Origin: Anaerolineales bacterium
GTDB taxonomy: Bacteria; Chloroflexota; Anaerolineae; Anaerolineales; JABWBV01
Assembly: GCA_027019845.1 (NCBI GenBank)
Contig: JALUWE010000013.1
Span: 1-20,379 of the forward strand
DNA length: 20,379 nucleotides
Direction of reading: 5' to 3'
Shown: piece by piece, positions 15,606 to 20,379 of the stretch
How the letters are laid out: the number at the start of each line of letters is the position of its first letter
Numbering within the stretch: the first letter of the stretch is position 1
Position numbers and translations under genes: made by a program
The notes under the pieces: model-generated
Told to the model about the DNA's origin: nothing
What the model saw: the letters and a program-made list of their open reading frames with translations, nothing else
Databases searched by the model: none

Positions 15606-15989
15606 ATGCGACATCAAAAAGCAGGACGCAAACTGAGCCGCAGCAAAGACCATCGCAAAGCTTTGCGAAAGAATTTGATCAAGCAGCTTTTTGAGCACGA
15701 GCGCATCGAGACTACGCTGGCGAAAGCCAAGTTCGTGCGCGGTCCGGCAGAAAAGCTGATCACGCTGGCGAAAAAGGGCAACGCCGCGGAGGAAGACAAC
15801 CCCGCCTACATGGTGCATACCCGCCGTCTGGCCGCCGCCCGCCTGGGCGATCCCGAGCTTGTTCGAAAATTGTTCGACGAAATTGCTCCGCGTTACGAGG
15901 AGCGGGACGGCGGTTACACGCGTATGCTCAAGTTGGGGCCGCGCCAGGGTGACGCCGCGGAAATGGTTCTTTTAGAACTGGTCGAGTAG
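15606..15989 (+). CDS. rplQ: 50S ribosomal protein L17
   Basis: L17 (bL17) lies on the large-subunit surface near the tunnel exit. The 127-residue product begins MRHQKAGRKLSRSKDHRKALRKNLIKQLFEHERIETT, the diagnostic family start, and shows KFVRGPAEKLITLAKKG and a C-terminal GGYTRMLKLGPRQGDAAEMVLLEL. GGAG at 15594-15597, inside the end of rpoA, precedes the ATG by eight bases, so it is probably coupled to rpoA. Confidence 0.97.
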   Translation: MRHQKAGRKLSRSKDHRKALRKNLIKQLFEHERIETTLAKAKFVRGPAEKLITLAKKGNAAEEDNPAYMVHTRRLAAARLGDPELVRKLFDEIAPRYEERDGGYTRMLKLGPRQGDAAEMVLLELVE

Positions 15990-16002
15990 TAAATCCACTG
16001 GA

Positions 16003-16035
16003 AGCCGGATAGCGCGCCGCTAGGCGGCTCCGGTT
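16003..16035 (+). promoter_or_regulatory. hairpin between rplQ and truA
   Basis: Bases 16003-16009 pair with 16029-16035 (seven pairs, one G-T). Directly stacked inside, TAGCG (16010-16014) pairs with CGCTA (16018-16022), leaving a 6-base bulge. The structure ends eight bases before the truA ATG and is followed by a short pyrimidine run. It may partly terminate transcription or mask truA initiation. Confidence 0.45.
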
Positions 16036-16043
16036 TCTCCAAC

Positions 16044-16775
16044 ATGGCACGTTACCAGGCTGTTCTCGCCTACGACGGTACGCTGTTTCACGGGTTCCAG
16101 CGGCAGGCCGCCGAACGAACGGTTCAAGGCGAGGTCGAAGAGGCCCTGCATAGGGTTGGCTGGACAGGAGGCTCGATCCTGGCAGCCGGACGGACGGATG
16201 CCGGTGTACACGCTTCGGGGCAGGTGATCGCGTTCGATCTGGCCTGGGCGCACACGCCCGCAGCGCTTTTGCAAGCCCTGAACGCAAACCTGCCCTCCGA
16301 TGTGGCGGTGCGACAGGTGCGGGTGGCTGGCGAAGATTTTCACCCCCGTTATCATGCCCGCGCACGCCGTTACCAGTACCGCATCTTTTCCGACTCCACG
16401 CGCAACCCCTTGCGTGAACGGTTTGCCTGGCGGGTTTGGCCGGCCCCGGATTTGGACCGCTTGAACCAGGCGGCTGCGCAACTCCTGGGCGAACACGATT
16501 TCCGGGCTTTCGGCAGCCCGCCGAAACCGGGCGGCGTCACCGTGCGCCGCGTCCAGGCAGCGACCTGGCAGCACGAGCGGGACGAATTGATCTTCGAGAT
16601 CGAGGCCAACGCCTTCCTGTACCATATGGTGCGCCGCATCGTGCAGTTGCAGGTGGACATCGGCCAGGGAAAACTGCCGCCTGCCAGCGTGAGACAGTAT
16701 TTGAACGGAGAAACTGGCCCTGTCAAGGGTCTGGCACCCCCGCACGGGTTGACTCTGGTCGGGGTGCGCTACTGA
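16044..16775 (+). CDS. truA: tRNA pseudouridine synthase A
   Basis: TruA converts uridines 38-40 of the tRNA anticodon arm to pseudouridine. The 243-residue protein shows YDGTLFHGFQRQ (10-21), AAGRTDAGVHASGQV with the catalytic aspartate D52, FHPRYHARARRYQYRI and the C-terminal FLYHMVRRIV. These are all family landmarks. It lies between rplQ and rplM, a common neighbourhood. No purine-rich SD precedes the ATG; the upstream bases read CTCC and lie at the foot of a hairpin. It therefore may be weakly translated or coupled in another way. Confidence 0.96.
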   Translation: MARYQAVLAYDGTLFHGFQRQAAERTVQGEVEEALHRVGWTGGSILAAGRTDAGVHASGQVIAFDLAWAHTPAALLQALNANLPSDVAVRQVRVAGEDFHPRYHARARRYQYRIFSDSTRNPLRERFAWRVWPAPDLDRLNQAAAQLLGEHDFRAFGSPPKPGGVTVRRVQAATWQHERDELIFEIEANAFLYHMVRRIVQLQVDIGQGKLPPASVRQYLNGETGPVKGLAPPHGLTLVGVRY

Positions 16776-16801
16776 AATTTGGTTGAATTGGAGTGATTAT
16801 C

Positions 16802-17233
16802 GTGCAAAAAACGTATTATCCAAAACAAGGTGAAATCGAAAGAGAATGGGTGTTGGTGGACGCCAACGACCAGACTTTAGGCCGTCTGGCGAGCCGCATC
16901 GCCTCGATTTTGATCGGGAAACACAAGCCGACCTACACCCCAGGCGTGGATTGTGGCGATTTCGTCGTGGTGGTGAATGCCGAACGCGTCCGGGTAACTG
17001 GAAACAAACTGGAAGACAAGCGGTATTACTGGCATACCGGCTATCCCGGCGGGCTTAAGTCCCTGGCATTGCGCGAGTTGCTCGCCAAACACCCGGAGCG
17101 TGTGCTTCGGAAAGCGGTTTGGGGCATGGTGCCGCACAACCGCCTGGGACGCAAGCTGATGAAGAAGCTGAAAATATACGCCGGGCCGGACCATCCTCAT
17201 CAGGCCCAGCAGCCCAAACCGCTGGAATTGTAA
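16802..17233 (+). CDS. rplM: 50S ribosomal protein L13
   Basis: L13 (uL13) is an early large-subunit assembly protein. From the GTG at 16802 the product is 143 residues, starting [21 protein letters not shown] as expected. It shows [23 protein letters not shown] and the C-terminal [36 protein letters not shown] at 16790-16793 is eight bases before this GTG. An in-frame GTG at 16793 overlaps that SD and is less likely. It is paired with rpsI as in most bacteria. Confidence 0.96.
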   Translation: MQKTYYPKQGEIEREWVLVDANDQTLGRLASRIASILIGKHKPTYTPGVDCGDFVVVVNAERVRVTGNKLEDKRYYWHTGYPGGLKSLALRELLAKHPERVLRKAVWGMVPHNRLGRKLMKKLKIYAGPDHPHQAQQPKPLEL

Positions 17234-17242
17234 GGAGAAGAT

Positions 17243-17638
17243 ATGGCAGACAGGTATTACGAAGGTGTTGGCCGCCGGAAAGAGGCTGTGGCGCGCGTGC
17301 GCGTGATGAGCGGGCAAGGCCAGTTCACCGTCAACGGTAAGCCTCTGAACGAATATTTCACTCGCCTGGGTGACGTGGATGCGATTTTGCGCCCGCTGGA
17401 GGTCGCGCAGCAAGACCGTTCGCAACTGGACATTTCTGTGCTCGTGCGCGGCGGTGGCGTCACCGGGCAGACCGACGCGGTCAAATTGGGGCTGACCCGC
17501 GCGCTGGTGCAATTGAACCCGGATTTCCGTCCCCTGATGCGCAAGGCGGGCTTGCTGACCGTGGACGCGCGCGTCAAAGAGCGCAAGAAGCCCGGCCTCA
17601 AGCGCGCCCGCAAGGCCCCCACTTACACCAAACGCTAA
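17243..17638 (+). CDS. rpsI: 30S ribosomal protein S9
   Basis: S9 (uS9) sits in the 30S head, with its C-terminal tail touching P-site tRNA. The 131-residue product shows YYEGVGRRKEAVARVRVM at the start, GGGVTGQTDAVKLGLTRAL in the centre (about residues 70-88) and the conserved C-terminus ending YTKR. It starts nine bases after rplM with an AAGGAG site. It is the last gene of the translation cluster; a long imperfect hairpin follows. Confidence 0.97.
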   Translation: MADRYYEGVGRRKEAVARVRVMSGQGQFTVNGKPLNEYFTRLGDVDAILRPLEVAQQDRSQLDISVLVRGGGVTGQTDAVKLGLTRALVQLNPDFRPLMRKAGLLTVDARVKERKKPGLKRARKAPTYTKR

Positions 17639-17654
17639 ACGCCAGACTCATGCG

Positions 17655-17700
17655 ATCACGAGGCACCGCGGAGGTCTTTTCGCTCTGCGGTGTTCGTGAT
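17655..17700 (+). terminator. long hairpin after rpsI without a T-tract
   Basis: Bases 17655-17662 pair with 17693-17700, and after one bulged G, 17664-17673 pair with 17683-17692. That makes about 18 pairs with two G-T pairs and a 9-base loop. It lies 17 bases past the rpsI stop, where a terminator is expected, but no T-run follows on either strand. It may block 3' exonucleases, aid factor-dependent termination, or be a dispersed palindromic repeat. Confidence 0.5.
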
Positions 17701-17724
17701 TAAGGTCGGAATGCTGAAACGCTG

Positions 17725-17836
17725 AGGGTGCTGAGTACACTGAACATCGCACGTAGACAGGTAAACAGGTAGACAGGTAGACACGCCGCACGTGTTGGAA
17801 CGCCGAAGCCCTCTAAGGGTGCTGAGTACACTGAAC
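17725..17836. repeat. 21-base direct repeat pair
   Basis: A 21-base sequence occurs identically at 17725-17745 and 17816-17836, 91 bases apart. It begins AGGGTGCTGAG and ends ACTGAAC. Both copies are followed within 20 bases by GCACGT. No gene is recognisable around them. It looks like a local duplication or a dispersed intergenic repeat. Confidence 0.8.
17753..17784. repeat. 8-base tandem repeat, four units
   Basis: Four consecutive 8-base units based on GTAGACAG fill 17753-17784. The second has one change (GTAAACAG) and the last ends in C. It lies between the two 21-base repeats. Confidence 0.85.
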
Positions 17837-17866
17837 GTCACAGGTCGCACGTCGTAAATCGATAAT
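17837..17866 (+). promoter_or_regulatory. weak candidate promoter for mazG
   Basis: GTCACA (17837-17842) and GATAAT (17861-17866) are separated by 18 bases, with 4/6 and 5/6 consensus matches. A start near 17873 would lie about 140 bases upstream of mazG. This is the best promoter-like pair I saw in the gap. Confidence 0.25.
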
Positions 17867-17890
17867 CGAGGAGCGTAAGGCGCAATTACC

Positions 17891-17936
17891 CATCCTTCGA
17901 CTTCAGGCTCGCTCCGCTCCCCTTCCGCTCAGGATG
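17891..17936. repeat. CATCCT-bounded intergenic palindromic element
   Basis: The segment starts CATCCTTCGACTTC and ends CCGCTCAGGATG, with CATCCT (17891-17896) and AGGATG (17931-17936) as inverted ends. It is bracketed by two copies of GCAATTACCCA (17882-17892 and 17936-17946). From memory it resembles short CTTCGAC/GCTCAGGATG palindromes common in intergenic DNA of environmental bacteria, but I could not search for copies. Confidence 0.5.
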
Positions 17937-17937
17937 C

Positions 17938-17985
17938 AATTACCCAATTACCCAATTACCCAATTACCCAATTACCCAATTACCC
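17938..17985. repeat. 8-base tandem repeat AATTACCC, six perfect units
   Basis: Six exact head-to-tail copies of AATTACCC fill 17938-17985, ending 25 bases before the mazG start codon. One isolated copy lies at 17884-17891. Such perfect short arrays are prone to slippage and may vary in copy number between strains. There are no spacers between units, so it is not CRISPR. Confidence 0.95.
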
Positions 17986-18010
17986 AACACCCACTCCCCC
18001 GCCTCCACCC

Positions 18011-19465
18011 ATGTCCATCACCTTACTCGGCCTCGGCCCCGGCAGCCCCGAATTGCTCACCCGGCAGGCCTGGGAGCTGCTCCACGAAGCCTCAGAAATC
18101 TATCTGCGCACGCGGCAGCATCCGGTTGTGGCGGCCTTCCCAGAAACCCTGACCACCCACAGCTTCGATGCTCTCTACGAAGGCGCCGAATCCTTTGAGC
18201 AGGTGTACGCCGCGATTGTCGAGCGTGTGCTGGAGCTTGGAAGCCGCCCTGGTGGGGTGATTTACGCGGTGCCCGGGCACCCCTTCGTGGCGGAGGCCAC
18301 CGCGCCCGAGATCGCCCGCCGCGCCCGGCAGCGGGGCATCCCTGTCCGCATCCTGTCCGGGATCAGCTTCCTCGAGGCGGTGTTCGCAGCCCTGGGGGTC
18401 GATCCCTTTCCCCACACCTCGTTGGTGGACGCGTTCGAACTCGCCAACATGCACGTCCCGCCGTTCCCGCCGGACGCGCCCGCGCTGATCGCCCAAATCC
18501 ACTCCCGCCAGATGGCCGCCGAGGTCAAGCTCACCCTCATGGCGCTCTATCCGGATGAACACCCGGTGCATCTGGTTCACGCCGCGGGTACGCCGGATGA
18601 GGTAGTCGAATCCCTGGCGTTATACGAAATCGACCGCAGCCCGCACACCGGCCTGCTCACCAGCCTCTATTTGCCCCCGTTGGGGCCGCACACCTCTATG
18701 GAGCGCTTTCAGGAGGTGGTGGCGCGGCTGCGCGCGCCGGACGGCTGCCCGTGGGACCGCCAGCAGACCCACCAGAGTATGCGCCCGCACCTGTTGGAGG
18801 AAACGTACGAGGTGCTGGAGGCCCTGGACGAAGACGATCCCGAGAAACTGGCCGAGGAATTGGGCGATCTGCTTTTTCAGATCGTATTCCATGCCCAAAT
18901 CGGCAGCGAGGCGGGCACCTTCGACATGGCAGCGGTGGCACACGGCATCACGACCAAGCTGATCCGCCGTCATCCGCATGTGTTTGGAGATGTACAGGTG
19001 GAGGGGGTAGAGGGGGTGTTGCTGAATTGGGAGCGGTTGAAGGCGAAAGAGCAGCGCGAAAAAGGGGATGAGCGAGAAAGCCTGCTAGATGGTGTGCCCC
19101 GCGGCCTGCCGGCCCTGGCGCAATCCCGCGCCTACCAGCGCAAGGCGGCCCGCGCCGGATTCGACCAGCCCGATCGGGAGGGTGTGTACGCCAGGATTGC
19201 GGAAGCGCTGAAGGCAGTCCGGCAGACGGATGATGCGGTGGCCCGCGCCGCGCGAGTTGGCGATTTGCTCTTCGTGGTCGCCCGGCTGGCCGATAGATTG
19301 GGTGTGGACCCGGAAACCGCCCTGCGGGAGGCGAATGCTCGTTTTCGCCAGCGTTTTGAGTTCGTTGAGCAGGCAGCTCGGAGTCGGGGGCGGGAGGTAG
19401 GGGAATTGGGGGTGGAGGAGATGAACGCCCTGTGGGAAGAGGCGAAACAGAAAGCGGGGCGTTGA
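18011..19465 (+). CDS. mazG: tetrapyrrole methylase-MazG fusion (YabN type), nucleoside triphosphate pyrophosphohydrolase
   Basis: MazG proteins hydrolyse NTPs to NMP and pyrophosphate and help clear abnormal nucleotides. This 484-residue protein has the YabN architecture. Residues 1-220 form a SAM-dependent tetrapyrrole-methylase-like domain (ITLLGLGPGSPELLT, VIYAVPGHPFVAEAT), followed by MazG from about 228. The metal-binding EExxE (E263, E264, E267) and ExxD (E283, D286) are intact. A second MazG-like half near 395-455 keeps GDLLF but has R415 where ExxD needs glutamate, so it is probably structural. No SD precedes the ATG; the bases before it are almost all pyrimidines, next to a tandem repeat. 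The substrate of the methylase-like domain is unknown. Confidence 0.92.
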   Translation: MSITLLGLGPGSPELLTRQAWELLHEASEIYLRTRQHPVVAAFPETLTTHSFDALYEGAESFEQVYAAIVERVLELGSRPGGVIYAVPGHPFVAEATAPEIARRARQRGIPVRILSGISFLEAVFAALGVDPFPHTSLVDAFELANMHVPPFPPDAPALIAQIHSRQMAAEVKLTLMALYPDEHPVHLVHAAGTPDEVVESLALYEIDRSPHTGLLTSLYLPPLGPHTSMERFQEVVARLRAPDGCPWDRQQTHQSMRPHLLEETYEVLEALDEDDPEKLAEELGDLLFQIVFHAQIGSEAGTFDMAAVAHGITTKLIRRHPHVFGDVQVEGVEGVLLNWERLKAKEQREKGDERESLLDGVPRGLPALAQSRAYQRKAARAGFDQPDREGVYARIAEALKAVRQTDDAVARAARVGDLLFVVARLADRLGVDPETALREANARFRQRFEFVEQAARSRGREVGELGVEEMNALWEEAKQKAGR

Positions 19466-19484
19466 GTTTTTTCTACCCCCCGCT
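19453..19484. terminator. possible shared hairpin between convergent mazG and AIM24 genes
   Basis: AGCGGGG (19453-19459) can pair with CCCCGCT (19478-19484) around an 18-base loop that contains GTTTTTT (19466-19472). The stem lies in the ends of both genes. No T-run follows the stem on either strand, so it is at best an atypical bidirectional terminator. Confidence 0.25.
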
Positions 19485-20240
19485 GATGATGTTCTTCAAA
19501 ATGTCGCCACCCAGGCCAGCTACCCCGCGCTGCTCTCCACCGGATTGGGATAGGGTAATTCCGGCCTGAATGCGGTCCACCAATCGTGAGAATGGCAGGC
19601 TTTGCAGGTACACCGTGCCCGGGCCGGTCATTTTTGCCAGGAACAGGCCTTCGCCGCCAAACAACGCGTTCTTGAAGCCGCCTACGAACTGGATGTCGTA
19701 GTCCACGGTGGTTGCAAAGGCTACCAGACAGCCGGTGTCCACCCGCAGGCTCTCGCCCGCGGCCAGGTCCTTGCGGATGACCGTGCCGCCAGCGTGCACG
19801 AACACCATGCCGTCACCGACCAGCCGCTGCAAGATGAAGCCCTCGCCGCCGAACAGGCCTGCGCCCAACCGTTTGGTGAAGGCCACCTCGATTTCGGTGC
19901 CGCGCGCCGCGCACAAAAACGAGTCTTTCTGGCACAACACCTGCCCGCCGAACACGTCCAGGTCGAAGGGCACGATCTTGCCGGGATAGGGAGCCGCGAA
20001 GGCCACCCGCCGCTTGTCGTTGGCCGAGTTCATGAAAGTGGTAATGAAGAAACTCTCGCCGGTGAACATGCGCTTGAAGCCCTTGAACAGCCCGCCGCCC
20101 GTGCCGGTTTGCATTTGGATGCCGTCCTCCATGTAAGTCATCGTGCCGGCTTCGGCGCGCACGCCCTCCCCCGGATCGAGTTCCACCTCGACCAGTTGCA
20201 GGTCGTCGCCATAGATTTTATAGTCGATTACATCAGCCAT
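19473..20240 (-). CDS. AIM24/TIGR00266 family protein of unknown function
   Basis: The 255-residue product matches the AIM24 (TIGR00266) family, a beta-rich protein widespread in bacteria and related to a yeast mitochondrial inner-membrane protein. Its bacterial role is unknown. Family features visible are [16 protein letters not shown] near residue 30, [11 protein letters not shown], and two similar glycine motifs, [14 protein letters not shown] and [14 protein letters not shown], with a C-terminal [22 protein letters not shown]. No signal peptide or membrane segment is apparent. A GGAGGA site just upstream sets the start at 20240 ([10 protein letters not shown]); the open frame continues upstream without family similarity. 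It is convergent with mazG, with stops seven bases apart. Confidence 0.88.
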   Translation of the reverse strand: MADVIDYKIYGDDLQLVEVELDPGEGVRAEAGTMTYMEDGIQMQTGTGGGLFKGFKRMFTGESFFITTFMNSANDKRRVAFAAPYPGKIVPFDLDVFGGQVLCQKDSFLCAARGTEIEVAFTKRLGAGLFGGEGFILQRLVGDGMVFVHAGGTVIRKDLAAGESLRVDTGCLVAFATTVDYDIQFVGGFKNALFGGEGLFLAKMTGPGTVYLQSLPFSRLVDRIQAGITLSQSGGEQRGVAGLGGDILKNIISGG

Positions 20241-20332
20241 GGGGTTCCTCCACATCCGAGAATGGGTGTTGCGGTTTCGATGAACCACACATAACAAAGT
20301 ACGCAGCACCCGAAAGAAAGTTTCATCCCAGG

Positions 20333-20338
20333 ATTATA
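20333..20338 (-). promoter_or_regulatory. -10 element of the AIM24-family gene promoter
   Basis: On the minus strand a perfect TATAAT preceded by GG lies about 93 bases upstream of the start codon at 20240. No clear -35 element is found at 16-19 bases, so the promoter call rests on the -10 alone. A TACAAT at 20363-20368 on the plus strand might serve a gene beyond the window. I see no gene in 20241-20379. Confidence 0.4.
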
Positions 20339-20379
20339 CCCTTACCACGCACCGGATAGTGATACAATCCAGTATCCAG

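Noticed and set aside
17753..17985. Tandem repeats considered as a CRISPR array
   Set aside because: Units are 8 bases, directly adjacent and lack unique spacers; no cas genes are near.
17934..18152. 72-residue frame reading through the AATTACCC array (LPNYPITQ repeats)
   Set aside because: The repetitive peptide is simply the translation of an 8-base tandem repeat and then runs out of frame into mazG.
19602..20294. 230-residue plus-strand frame opposite the AIM24-family gene
   Set aside because: The minus-strand reading gives a coherent AIM24 protein with an SD; the plus-strand reading has no recognisable motif.

Overview
This window is a bacterial translation-gene superoperon read almost entirely left to right, with two unrelated genes at the right end. 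Protein-level features (an Anaerolineae-like EF-Tu with DMPGHRDY in switch II, a short zinc-type S14, a four-cysteine S4, a C-terminal zinc ribbon on L24) and GC-rich DNA with repeat-rich intergenic stretches suggest a Chloroflexota genome, probably of the Anaerolineae lineage. That placement is my inference from sequence recall, not a search result.

Layout. 1-309: leader with a terminator-like hairpin and a strong promoter. 310-644: three tRNA genes, Thr(UGU), Tyr(GUA), Thr(GGU). 660-694: an intrinsic-terminator-like hairpin. 745-2266: tuf and rpsJ. 2267-2516: an unusually long structured leader. 2517-11344: rplC-rplD-rplW-rplB-rpsS-rplV-rpsC-rplP-rpmC-rpsQ-rplN-rplX-rplE-rpsN-rpsH-rplF-rplR-rpsE-rpmD-rplO, which are the S10 and spc clusters in canonical order. 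11414-12784: secY. 12792-12820: a new promoter where adk, map and infA often sit. 12898-15989: rpmJ-rpsM-rpsK-rpsD-rpoA-rplQ, the alpha cluster. 16044-17638: truA-rplM-rpsI. 17639-18010: intergenic DNA full of short repeats. 18011-19465: a YabN-type methylase-MazG fusion. 19473-20240 (minus strand): an AIM24/TIGR00266 family protein, convergent with mazG.

The genes work together in making ribosomes and decoding. EF-Tu delivers aminoacyl-tRNA, including the tRNAs encoded next to it. The r-proteins assemble both subunits. SecY receives nascent membrane proteins, RpoA is the RNA polymerase alpha subunit, and TruA modifies tRNA. Tight spacing, with several 4-base ATGA overlaps, indicates translational coupling. 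The wider gaps (before rplC, rplE, secY, rpmJ, rpoA, truA) carry inverted repeats or promoters and are the likely control points.

I found no evidence of a wholly new biological system; this is core housekeeping DNA. The best leads are regulatory and evolutionary: the hairpin leader before rplC, the terminator between the tRNAs and tuf, the folded tRNA spacer, the unusual EF-Tu switch II and codon composition, the missing adk/map/infA block, and the repeat cluster before mazG.
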